A stretch of 64,000 nucleotides of DNA from Gynurincola endophyticus. GTDB taxonomy: Bacteria; Bacteroidota; Bacteroidia; Chitinophagales; Chitinophagaceae. The notes under the pieces are model-generated. The model did not search any database and was not told the origin of the DNA. It saw only the letters and a program-made list of their open reading frames with translations. The stretch lies in NCBI RefSeq assembly GCF_003991195.1, contig NZ_RCWL01000012.1, positions 482-64,481 on the forward strand. Direction: 5' to 3'. Of the stretch, positions 52,271-60,839 are shown one piece after another. Numbering within the stretch: the first letter of the stretch is position 1; every line of letters begins with the position of its first letter. Both the position numbers and the translations under genes were made by a program.

Positions 52271-53506
52271 TTATACGCTGGTTTTCAGGCGTATTATTTC
52301 TCTCTGCAATGTTTGCCGTTCTTTTTTAGACTTTGTATTTTCTACTGCCTGACCGTAATGGTAAAGTGCTTTTTCTATGTTTATATCAGCATACAGGTAA
52401 CCTAACAGTTCGTGATAGTAATTACTTTCTGTAAGATTTAATTTTTCAGCTTCCTGAATAGCTTTTTCGCATCCGTATATTTTAGAAAATACAAATGCTC
52501 TGTTCAAGGCAGTTGCGGGCGAGTATTCGATCAACAACAGTTGATTATACAAATGAAGAATATGTATCCATTTGTTGGCGTCAGAGGTCGTATGCCAATA
52601 AGCAATGCCGGCTTCGAGATGATATTTTGTTCGGTACTGAGTGGAGTCGTTTGTTGCATTCACCAGATAGTAATTTCCCCGTTGAATCAGTTGTCTATCC
52701 CACAAAGTTCTGTCCTGCTCTTCAAAAAGAACAGTTGTTCCGTTTTGATCAGTTCTTGCATTGAGCCTTGAGCTTTGAAAACACATTAAGGCCAGCAGCG
52801 CATTTACCTCTGCAGTATTTGTTAATGTATTTTCTGTGAGCAACAAAGTTAGCCGGGTTGCTTCAGAGCAGAGTTCAGTGCGTATTTGCCGGTCGTTGGT
52901 TGCAGAATAATATCCTTCATTAAACAATAAGTACAACGTTCTTAAAACAAATTGTAATCTCGATTCTATTTCAATGCTGGTTAGTGTTTGAATTTTAAAA
53001 TTATCATTGCGAAGATTAACTCTGGCCCGTTGTAAACGCTTTTTAATGGTTTCTTTCTTTGCAAAAAAAGCAGTAGCAATTTCTTCCACGCTAAAACCAC
53101 AAAGAATTTGTAGCGCCAGGCAAATCTGACTTTCACCAGCATTTGCAGGGTTACAAACAGCAAATATCATTGCCAGCTGGCTATCCGCAATGATCTGACT
53201 ATCAAATTCAAACTCTTTATCTACCTGAGTTTCATTCAGTGTTATTTCGTTGCTGACTTTTGTATCGAAAACGGATATATGTTTAAGAGAGTCTTTTAAT
53301 TTGTTTTTTGCTACCGTATAAAGCCAGGCGGAAGGGTTCTCCGGAACTCCGTTAATTGCCCAATTTTCAGAAGCCTTCAAAAATGTATCGCTGGCTATAT
53401 CTTCAGCTATTTCAATATGGCGTAAACCAAAATGGCGGCATAATACAGCCGTCATCTTAGCATATTCCTGACGGAATAAATGAGGTATAAGTTCATCTGT
53501 TTTCAA
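52271..53506 (-). CDS. ECF42-type sigma factor with DUF6596/TPR-like C terminus
   Basis: 411 residues. Sigma region 2 (HIEIAEDIASDTFLKASENW then PSAWLYTVAKNKLKDSLKH) and region 4 (ALQILCGFSVEEIATAFFAKKETIKKRLQRARVNL). The 200-residue C-terminal helical part (TLYLLFNEGYYSATNDRQIR, AVNALLALMCFQSSRLNAR, YWHTTSDANKWIHILHLYNQ) matches the DUF6596 extension of ECF42. Last of three genes with YciI/DGPF and an HXXEE-type protein; DGPF genes are the known target of this sigma group. Confidence 0.92.
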   Translation of the reverse strand: MKTDELIPHLFRQEYAKMTAVLCRHFGLRHIEIAEDIASDTFLKASENWAINGVPENPSAWLYTVAKNKLKDSLKHISVFDTKVSNEITLNETQVDKEFEFDSQIIADSQLAMIFAVCNPANAGESQICLALQILCGFSVEEIATAFFAKKETIKKRLQRARVNLRNDNFKIQTLTSIEIESRLQFVLRTLYLLFNEGYYSATNDRQIRTELCSEATRLTLLLTENTLTNTAEVNALLALMCFQSSRLNARTDQNGTTVLFEEQDRTLWDRQLIQRGNYYLVNATNDSTQYRTKYHLEAGIAYWHTTSDANKWIHILHLYNQLLLIEYSPATALNRAFVFSKIYGCEKAIQEAEKLNLTESNYYHELLGYLYADINIEKALYHYGQAVENTKSKKERQTLQREIIRLKTSV

Positions 53507-53523
53507 TGTTCAATTTACGCTCG

Positions 53524-54180
53524 TTATTTCATTAAAAGAGTTAATGTTGCTATCAAAACGCCTGTAAAAGCAAGAATATAAGTAAAAGAACGTTGTTTTG
53601 ACCTGAATACTATTGTTACAAGTACTGTTCCCAATATCCAATACACCAAAGAGGTATATAACCCTGAAAAATACTGTCCGAAATAAATACTCCACCAACT
53701 GTGGGCAATAGCATTACCCATAGCTCCATAAACGATAAAGAATAATGCAGGTATGAAAAGAAACTTTAATCCTCTGAAATATACTAATACAGGAGAAACA
53801 ATAAACATGAGGTAAGAAAACATATTGAAGATAACAAAACTGTTTTCCGAATAAGGCAATCCACCATACATTAAAGGAAATAACTCTTTGAAATTAGTGA
53901 TGAATTCTTCTGCGAAGTGAACAAATTGCCAGCCTAAAGTTAAAAAATAAACAGGTAAAAAGATGTTATAATCCGGTAATTCTATCTTGTTAAAATAGAT
54001 AAACGCAAACAAATACCAGGCAAATATAAGCCCGGGAACAAAAGTTGCTACCAGGCTCATCCCTGAGCTTCCCCAAACAAATAAGATAAGCATGACTATA
54101 GAAAGACCACTTCCGATAAGGAAATCAGATTTAGTTAATAGTTTTGCGTTACGGTATTTTTCAAGATTGAAAAAGCTCAT
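53524..54180 (-). CDS. HXXEE-type membrane protein
   Basis: 218 residues with about six membrane spans. The motif HFAEEF in FVHFAEEFITNFKELF gives the HXXEE signature, with no catalytic role known. The protein starts with a short polar tail (MSFFNLEKYRNAKLLTKS) and has Ile/Leu-rich spans. Lies between YciI and the ECF42 sigma gene on the minus strand (17-base gap to the sigma start), so is co-transcribed. Function unknown. Confidence 0.6.
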   Translation of the reverse strand: MSFFNLEKYRNAKLLTKSDFLIGSGLSIVMLILFVWGSSGMSLVATFVPGLIFAWYLFAFIYFNKIELPDYNIFLPVYFLTLGWQFVHFAEEFITNFKELFPLMYGGLPYSENSFVIFNMFSYLMFIVSPVLVYFRGLKFLFIPALFFIVYGAMGNAIAHSWWSIYFGQYFSGLYTSLVYWILGTVLVTIVFRSKQRSFTYILAFTGVLIATLTLLMK

Positions 54181-54222
54181 TGTGTGATGGTTGTATGATT
54201 TAACTACTAAATATAAGCAGCA

Positions 54223-54564
54223 TTAATTACGCTTTAAAACTTCTCTTACTTCGATACTGCCACCGATTTTAAAAATAGGATTTCCCTTAGCCATTGCTAC
54301 GGCTTCTTCAATGGTTTCAGCTCTAACAACTATGTAACCGCTAATAAACTCTTTAATTTCCGTATAAGGCCCGTCAGTTACTACGTTATCGGATTTTACC
54401 GTTTTCGCAGTTCCGGGTGCAGGTAATAATGTATTCCCTTTATCTACCAGTTTATTTTGTGCAGCAATACCGCCCAGCCAGTTCATTCTTTCCTGCATTT
54501 GCTCCGGTGAAGGCTGGAAGTCAGCGATGTCACTCAATCTGAAAATTAATGCAAATTCTTTCAT
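54223..54564 (-). CDS. YciI/DGPF family protein
   Basis: 113 residues. YciI-like, with the DGPYTEIKEFISGYIVVRAE block typical of the DGPF subgroup, and MKEFALIFRLSDIADF at the N terminus. Such proteins are small ferredoxin-like dimers of uncertain catalytic role. First gene of the sigma operon, with a candidate ECF promoter just upstream. Confidence 0.9.
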   Translation of the reverse strand: MKEFALIFRLSDIADFQPSPEQMQERMNWLGGIAAQNKLVDKGNTLLPAPGTAKTVKSDNVVTDGPYTEIKEFISGYIVVRAETIEEAVAMAKGNPIFKIGGSIEVREVLKRN

Positions 54565-54588
54565 TGTTTAATATTTTAATTAACTAAT

Positions 54589-54615
54589 GACGATTGAATT
54601 TTTAAAAGGAGGACA
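54589..54615 (-). promoter_or_regulatory. Candidate ECF42-type promoter of the YciI operon
   Basis: On the minus strand TGTCCTC (54615-54609), 16 bases, CGTC (54592-54589), 25 bases before the YciI start. TGTC and CGTC match the ECF42 elements that I recall (-35 TGTCGA type, -10 CGTC/CGAC type), with spacing as in the ECF41 sites. Supports autoregulation of the operon. Confidence 0.5.
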
Positions 54616-54649
54616 ATTTATCTAAAATTTCTTTTATATAGAATGAGTA

Positions 54650-55387
54650 TTATCCCACCAAAATACTTAACCCAATTAAAATAGAATTGGTAAATACATG
54701 AAATAATAGAGGGTATAAAAATCCAAACTTCACACGAAGATAGCCTGTAACCAAACCACTGAAAAGTTGTGGTAAGGTGAGAATCGGAGTTAACAGAATA
54801 TTAGTATAGTTTAATTCAAAGTTAAGTAGGTGCAACCAGGCAAAGACAATTGCTGATGTGTAGTAAATAACATGAAATTTATTAGTCCATACCGATCTTA
54901 ACCGGTTTTTCAATTGCTGATTGCTTAAGATAATGAGCATTAAGCTTCCTAATAAAATGCTTATTCCTATCCTATACAGGAAAGTATCGTCTATTAATGT
55001 TAAACGACTATTGAAAATTATTTTAGTACTCAGGTAATAACCGAAACAAGCCGCAGATAAGGCGAGGTAAATGGGTTTGAAAACTAAAGAAAGCCGGAAT
55101 AAAGTTTCTTCAAAAAGTGGTAATAACATTCCTCCTATCAGTAAATACAGAATCGGAATAAAACGATCAGACATTGATTTGTCTGTAAGATTCTGAGGCT
55201 CATAAAAAATACCTATAACAGAAGCAATCAGAATAGCAAACAAAAATTTTAGTATAAACAGAGTTACTGATTCAGCAATTTTATCCTGCCTTGTGACAGG
55301 TGAATCAAAACTTATTGCAGGGGATTTAACGAAAGCGAAAAAGTTTAGAACAAATTGATAATACTTTTGTGGATGCAAAGAGAACAT
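54650..55387 (-). CDS. CPBP-family intramembrane metalloprotease
   Basis: 245 residues, about seven spans. Motif 1 EETLFRLSLVF, motif 2 FAWLHLLNF and motif 3 HVFTNSILI carry the Glu/His zinc ligands of the CPBP (Abi/CAAX) family. Substrate unknown; such proteins may process peptides or act in signalling. Alone on the minus strand, about 85 bases beyond the YciI start. Confidence 0.88.
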   Translation of the reverse strand: MFSLHPQKYYQFVLNFFAFVKSPAISFDSPVTRQDKIAESVTLFILKFLFAILIASVIGIFYEPQNLTDKSMSDRFIPILYLLIGGMLLPLFEETLFRLSLVFKPIYLALSAACFGYYLSTKIIFNSRLTLIDDTFLYRIGISILLGSLMLIILSNQQLKNRLRSVWTNKFHVIYYTSAIVFAWLHLLNFELNYTNILLTPILTLPQLFSGLVTGYLRVKFGFLYPLLFHVFTNSILIGLSILVG

Positions 55388-55540
55388 ATTTTAGTATTCT
55401 ATTTATTAATTGGTATATGAAAACTAAAGTTTATTACAATCTGACATCCCTAAAACCTATTTTAAATTTGTAAAATGTGATAATATTTACATAATCATGT
55501 TTTTTAGCTTATTTGCAAGCGATATACTGATTGATTATGC

Positions 55541-56155
55541 TCAAACCAACCCCGCCTCTATCGCCATCTTCACCAGTGAGGCTACATTTCTGGCTTCGAA
55601 TTTTTTCAATAAGCTTTTACGGTGTGTGTTCGCTGTGGGCAGACTGATAAATAGTTTTTCCGCTATTTCAGGATTGGTGAGTCCATCGCAGATAAGCCGT
55701 AACACTTCCTGCTCACGTTTGGTGATAACAGGTTTTTCTATCATACGTTGTTTTAATGATTCAGCCACTTCCATACAAAGGTATTCACCGCCGGCCATTA
55801 CCACTTCAATTGCTTCAAGTAATTCTTCTTTTGAAGCATTTTTCAATAAATAACCGGAGGCACCGTTATTCAGCATGTTTCTCACAATCGATTGCTGGTC
55901 GTAAGTGCTGAGCCCTAAAATCTGTACCTGCGGGTATTTGTCCTTTACCTTTTTACAAAGGATAGTACCTTTCTGATCTGGAAGATTGATATCCATCAAT
56001 AATACATCGGGCAACTGGTTTTCTAAAAACTCCAGACAAGCAGCTGCACTCATCGCATGACCTAACCATTCAATATCCTGTTCGTTCTGTAATAACGACC
56101 GTATACCTTCAATCACCATGAAATGATCATCGGTTATGAAAACTTTCTTACTCAT
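55541..56155 (-). CDS. NarL/LuxR-type response regulator
   Basis: 204 residues. Receiver domain with Asp9, Asp10, phosphorylation Asp55 (LLMDINLPD) and Lys near 108; C-terminal LuxR helix-turn-helix (ITKREQEVLRLICDGLTNPE, IAEKLFISLPTANTHRKSLL). Its start overlaps the kinase stop by 4 bases (ATGA), so they are co-translated. Controls unknown targets. Confidence 0.95.
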   Translation of the reverse strand: MSKKVFITDDHFMVIEGIRSLLQNEQDIEWLGHAMSAAACLEFLENQLPDVLLMDINLPDQKGTILCKKVKDKYPQVQILGLSTYDQQSIVRNMLNNGASGYLLKNASKEELLEAIEVVMAGGEYLCMEVAESLKQRMIEKPVITKREQEVLRLICDGLTNPEIAEKLFISLPTANTHRKSLLKKFEARNVASLVKMAIEAGLV

Positions 56156-58158
56156 GACAATGGTATTTCAATTAATACAGAAGTTCCATTTCCCGTTCCG
56201 GTATTGATATCAATCTTTCCTTTCACTGATTCAATGCGGTTACGAATGCTTCTCCATCCCATACCACCGGATTTTTCCAACAGCGAAACATCAAATCCTT
56301 TACCATCATCTTCTACCGTCAGCAGCAACAGATTATCTTCCTGTGAAATATGTACCTGTACCAGTAAGTTTCGTGCATGCGCATGTTTCAACGCATTATT
56401 CGCCAATTCCTGTACAACACGGTAAGTGGTAACGGAAAGATTCTGTTCGAGCTGTACCCCCTCAACCTCAACAGATTGATAGGTAGCATTCATTGATCCG
56501 TTACGGTTTATTTCCAGGCAAAGTTCTTTTAAGGCTGTATCCAATCCGAATTGAATCAATATCTCAGGCATCATGTTGTGCGCCACACGACGCATTTCTT
56601 TGATACTTTTATCGAGCAGATCGATACCACGTTCAAAAGCCTGCGCATTCTCAGGTGTCATGATTAAATTTTCTTTCATATTGGTAAAAGAGTGTTTAAT
56701 TCCGCTCAGCATACCACCTAAGCCATCATGCAGGTCTTTGGCAAGACGCGCACGCTCCTGCTCCTCTCCTTTAAGGACTGCTTCTGTTGCGGCAAGCTGT
56801 TTTTCGGTTTCCAGTTCAGAAATTCGTTGTTGTTGTAATTTTCTATGGTTTTGATAATTACGATATACCAGTAAAAAAATGAGGATTAAAGCCAAAGCAC
56901 TGCTCATCAAAATATAGTTCAGCGTATTTTTCTGACGTAATTGCAATTGTTGTAATTCCTTTTCTGCTTGCAGTTTTTTTATCTCATTGTTTTTTCCTTC
57001 TACACTGAAGCGGGTTTCCATTGCCGCTATTTTTTCTCTCATTTCTTCGGATGACAAACTATCTGACAATTGTATGCTTTTGGTAAGAAATCCGTTTGCC
57101 ATTTTGTAATCCTTTTGCAGTTGGTACCATTGTGCATAATTTCTGTATGCGTCCAGTTCTGCCGAACGTATTTTATGTACTAATGATTTGGCTAGCAATG
57201 TGTCGAGATAAATTTTTGCCTCCGAAAATTCACCCGCATCTGACAGAACCGAAGTAAGCGGATTGAGAATGGTTACCTGCATCAGTTTGTCATCATTTTT
57301 CAGCGTATAGCTATACGACTTTTTCAGATAATAAATTGCGTTTTTATAATCAGATGCGTGTTGGCTGACCAGTCCTTTGTTCTGATAAAAAAAAATATAG
57401 GTAGAATTGTTATCCACCGCCATTACGATGGGTTCGATTTTGTTTAAAATGACTTCAGCTTCTTTAAAATTTTTCAGGGTAATCAGCCTTGCCACATAGC
57501 CAAGGTTACGACGTGCTATGCTTAACTGATTTCCTGTTTTTTCTGCGGCTGTAATCGCTTTTCTGTCATACTCGAGAGCCCGCTCCGGTAATAACAATAT
57601 TCCGTACATCAGAGCGATATTACTGTAAATGGCAGGTAGTGCTTCTTGATTATGTTGTTCGAATATAGTAGCCGCTTTAGTTAGTTGATCGATGGCTTGT
57701 TGATAATCAGCTAACCTGGCATAATCGCCAGCCATATTATTATGTAACCATGCCAGATCTGTGATGGCAGATTTGTTTGTATCATTCTTAAGATACCTGT
57801 AAGCAGTATCGGCATAAACTCTTGCCAGCTCAACATCACCTCTGTCAGAGTAATAAATCTGTAACATTAAATAGGAGGATTGTAACCCACGCCGGAATTC
57901 TTTTTCCCGGCTGATGCTGGCAGCTTCCTCAAGAAAAGGAAGCAGTTTAGTAGTATTGTCATTTAATGTTGCGCGTGCATAGTCTAATAGCAGACGCACT
58001 TTTATGGTATCTCTCGTTGAATGCAACCCGATTTTACTTTCCATACTGTCGAGGTTATGACTCTGCGACATCAGTAAAGTAGAAGAAAACAATAATAAGA
58101 TACTACAAAGAAGAACGCTATACAACGTTACAACTTTATTAGGAAAAAGTGCTGCCAT
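56152..58158 (-). CDS. Sensor histidine kinase with TPR sensor domain (NarX-like kinase part)
   Basis: 668 residues. Signal-like N terminus, then TPR repeats to about residue 390 outside the cytoplasm (AIDQLTKAATIFEQHNQEAL, NAIYYLKKSYSYTLKND), one span (YILMSSALALILIFLLVY), a coiled coil, HisKA_3 with phosphorylated His477 (LAKDLHDGLGGML), and an ATPase with VEDDGKGFD and GMGWRSIRNRIESV. Pairs with the LuxR-type regulator. A TPR sensor of this kind is common in Bacteroidota; the signal is unknown. Confidence 0.93.
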   Translation of the reverse strand: MAALFPNKVVTLYSVLLCSILLLFSSTLLMSQSHNLDSMESKIGLHSTRDTIKVRLLLDYARATLNDNTTKLLPFLEEAASISREKEFRRGLQSSYLMLQIYYSDRGDVELARVYADTAYRYLKNDTNKSAITDLAWLHNNMAGDYARLADYQQAIDQLTKAATIFEQHNQEALPAIYSNIALMYGILLLPERALEYDRKAITAAEKTGNQLSIARRNLGYVARLITLKNFKEAEVILNKIEPIVMAVDNNSTYIFFYQNKGLVSQHASDYKNAIYYLKKSYSYTLKNDDKLMQVTILNPLTSVLSDAGEFSEAKIYLDTLLAKSLVHKIRSAELDAYRNYAQWYQLQKDYKMANGFLTKSIQLSDSLSSEEMREKIAAMETRFSVEGKNNEIKKLQAEKELQQLQLRQKNTLNYILMSSALALILIFLLVYRNYQNHRKLQQQRISELETEKQLAATEAVLKGEEQERARLAKDLHDGLGGMLSGIKHSFTNMKENLIMTPENAQAFERGIDLLDKSIKEMRRVAHNMMPEILIQFGLDTALKELCLEINRNGSMNATYQSVEVEGVQLEQNLSVTTYRVVQELANNALKHAHARNLLVQVHISQEDNLLLLTVEDDGKGFDVSLLEKSGGMGWRSIRNRIESVKGKIDINTGTGNGTSVLIEIPLS

Positions 58159-58214
58159 AGCATATAAAGTATTGTAATAAAGATAAATATTAAACTATTC
58201 AGAAGTTATCATCC

Positions 58215-58255
58215 AAAAAGATGATTTTAAACAGAAAATAAAAAATCATCTTTTT
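58215..58255. repeat. Perfect inverted repeat between divergent genes
   Basis: AAAAAGATGATTTT (58215-58228) and its complement (58242-58255) form a 14-base stem with a 13-base loop, T-rich on the right. It lies between the divergent kinase and NHL genes, where a terminator is not expected. It could be a binding site or stabilise both transcripts. Confidence 0.5.
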
Positions 58256-58436
58256 AGACGATTGACCGGTGTTGATTAATCAGACACCTTTGTTTAATGA
58301 AATCAGCTATCCGTATATGAATGTAATAGCAACATTCTACACTGAGCTTAAATTTAGAATATTTATATAATTCATTCTTTTTCAATGTGAAAGATTATTA
58401 AACTATTACTAACCATTCCTATATAAAATAATTGAT

Positions 58437-59780
58437 ATGAAAAAGTCCATCATTATTCCCGTCCTGATCCTCTCCTCCTTTGCAGCACAGGCACAAGTGC
58501 TGAAAAAAATAAAAAACAAAATGGATCAAACCATTAACGGGTCAGTAGATAAAACCGTTAACAAAACCATTGATAAAATGGTAAAAAAGCCACTGGATAA
58601 CAAAACCGATCAGGTGCTGGATAAAGCAGCGGGTAACACAACAGGTAATGCCAATCACACTGTTACGGCAAGCACAGCAAAGGATAATGGCATTATTGAG
58701 AAAGAATCAGATTTCCCTCCGGAATCAAATGTCATTAACTATCCAAGGTCAATAACAATAGACAGTAAAGACAATCTGTATGTCAAAGACCGCAACGGAA
58801 TCGTAAGGGTTTCACCCGATGGTAAAATACAGAGAGTTTCATCTTACGGAGACGGTTTGATCATGATGGATCGAAATGATATTCTCTACTCTTCGGGTTC
58901 AGGCACCATTAAAAAGTTTACGTTTGATAACAAGGGAAGCGTACGCATTGAACACTACGCCGGTGATGTCAACTATAGTGGCACAGGAGACGGTACCCTG
59001 CAAACGGCAAAATTCAACACTGTCAACAGTATGATAATCGCTGAAAATGGTGATATCTATCTTGCTGATGTAGCCGGAAAACTTATTAAAGAACTCGGTA
59101 CTGTTAAAAGTGAACAGCTCGCATTTGAGCCCGATGCACCGGCAAAAATGAAGAATGAAAACAGTTGGGAATGGTGGACGATTATTCGCAAAGTAAGCAA
59201 TGGCAAAGTGACCACTTTAAAAAACAGTAAAGGCCAGTATATGCTTTTTGCAAATATCAGTGGTATTACTTTAGACAAAGAAGGCAATCTTATTTACAGT
59301 GGTGGTGGGTTTTCGCGCGCCATAAGAAAACTGGATCTGAAAACATTACAAATCAGCAATGTCGCCGGTAAACCATTCAAAAGAGAATGGAATCCTGTAT
59401 ATGTAACCGGCGATACCAGTAAAGCTGAATTGTTTGATCCGGGATTTTTGCTGACAGACAAAAATAATCATATCGTTTATTCAGACAACCGCAGCCACCG
59501 GATTACAAGAGTAGCCACCGGTAAAGTAATTACGATGGCCGGAAACAATATTATCGACCCGAGTTCTCAGAACATCGGCGGACGCGCACAGGAAGGACAT
59601 AAAGACGGTAAAGCAGAACTCGCGCTCTTCAACTTCCCTAAAGGTATGGTGTACGACAGCAAGGGTAACCTTTATATCGTTGACTCTCAAAACCATGTTA
59701 TCCGAAAGCTGAGTGCTGATGGTATCGTTAGCAGCTTTACTCCTTTTGACCGGTCAAAAGCACATATCGCCAATTACTAA
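58437..59780 (+). CDS. Exported NHL-repeat protein
   Basis: 447 residues. Signal peptide (MKKSIIIPVLILSSFAAQAQ), then a Lys/Asp-rich helical stretch with repeats (MDQTINGSVDKTVNKTIDKM), then about six NHL-type beta-propeller repeats (PRSITIDSKDNLYVKDRNGI, FPKGMVYDSKGNLYIVDSQNHVIRKL). Likely a secreted or periplasmic binding protein. It starts a run of exported proteins of unknown function on the plus strand. Confidence 0.85.
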   Translation: MKKSIIIPVLILSSFAAQAQVLKKIKNKMDQTINGSVDKTVNKTIDKMVKKPLDNKTDQVLDKAAGNTTGNANHTVTASTAKDNGIIEKESDFPPESNVINYPRSITIDSKDNLYVKDRNGIVRVSPDGKIQRVSSYGDGLIMMDRNDILYSSGSGTIKKFTFDNKGSVRIEHYAGDVNYSGTGDGTLQTAKFNTVNSMIIAENGDIYLADVAGKLIKELGTVKSEQLAFEPDAPAKMKNENSWEWWTIIRKVSNGKVTTLKNSKGQYMLFANISGITLDKEGNLIYSGGGFSRAIRKLDLKTLQISNVAGKPFKREWNPVYVTGDTSKAELFDPGFLLTDKNNHIVYSDNRSHRITRVATGKVITMAGNNIIDPSSQNIGGRAQEGHKDGKAELALFNFPKGMVYDSKGNLYIVDSQNHVIRKLSADGIVSSFTPFDRSKAHIANY

Positions 59781-59800
59781 TAAACAACCTGTGTATAATT

Positions 59801-60814
59801 ATGAAAAACATTCAACTATTCATTTTATTATTTCTTCACATTACTGTTTTTGCACAAAAAGAAACTTATGATATAGTGCGTTATACACCGTTGAAAAATT
59901 GGAAAAAAGAAATCAACACTACATTCACCAGCTATTCGCGCATTGACGGAGGTAGCTGGTCGCAGATAGCTATCTACAAAAGCACCGCAAGTAAAGGTAG
60001 CATAGAAGAAGATTCGCAAAGCGAATGGAATAATATCGTATTATCAGCACGCCCGGTACAACAGGAGGAAAAAACAAAAGCCGAAAGCGCCGAAGGCTGG
60101 AGTGTGATGAGCCGCAGCGGTGTATGGCAACACAACGGTGTGAATGTGGCAAGTATTCTTACCACCTATAGTAACGGAAAGGTCTGTTTAAGTATTCTTT
60201 GTAATGCTACTGCACAACCCTACCTGAAAGATTTTCAAAAACTGATCTCTTCTGTAAAACTCGACGCTACAACAAATACTGCAACAGTCAATAACAGTGC
60301 TGCCTCTTCAATTATAGGTTTATGGACTAAATCAATTACAGAAACAGACGGTTATCTGAACGGACTACCGATGACAAGGGGTGGTTATATGAGAAAAGAA
60401 TATCTCTTTCATGCCGATGGTACTTATGAGTACCGGGCAAAAAACTGGTCAACTACTATTAAACACATTCTCTTTATAAGAGAAACCGGCAACTATTCTG
60501 TAAATGGAAACCAACTTACCATTACTCCCCGGCAGGGAAAAGGAGAATGGTGGAGTAAAGCAAACAATGACAGAACTGAAGGATGGGGTTCCTTTCAGCA
60601 AAATGCTCCTTATCCACTTGAAAAAACATCCTACACTTTTGAGATCAGATATCTCTCAGGAATGGGTGAAAATTATCTGATATTAACCTCCGCCAAAGAG
60701 ACGGCACGTGATGGTAAACAAAGTAACCGGGCTAATGTACCACATGAATTTAACTACAGCCGTATGGATACCAATAAATCTTTGATAGATAATCCCCCCG
60801 GTAATAATGATTAA
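59801..60814 (+). CDS. Exported hypothetical protein
   Basis: 337 residues. Signal peptide (MKNIQLFILLFLHITVFAQ). First half (YTPLKNWKKEINTTFTSYSR, then GWSVMSRSGVWQHNGVNVAS) and second half (LWTKSITETDGYLNGLPMTR, YLFHADGTYEYRAKNWS) are beta-rich; the second half resembles lipocalin-like or DUF-type domains with a FHADGTYEY motif. Follows the NHL gene by 20 bases and overlaps the next open frame. Function unknown. Confidence 0.65.
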   Translation: MKNIQLFILLFLHITVFAQKETYDIVRYTPLKNWKKEINTTFTSYSRIDGGSWSQIAIYKSTASKGSIEEDSQSEWNNIVLSARPVQQEEKTKAESAEGWSVMSRSGVWQHNGVNVASILTTYSNGKVCLSILCNATAQPYLKDFQKLISSVKLDATTNTATVNNSAASSIIGLWTKSITETDGYLNGLPMTRGGYMRKEYLFHADGTYEYRAKNWSTTIKHILFIRETGNYSVNGNQLTITPRQGKGEWWSKANNDRTEGWGSFQQNAPYPLEKTSYTFEIRYLSGMGENYLILTSAKETARDGKQSNRANVPHEFNYSRMDTNKSLIDNPPGNND

Positions 60815-60839
60815 AATCAATTATTCAATAACTAATTAT

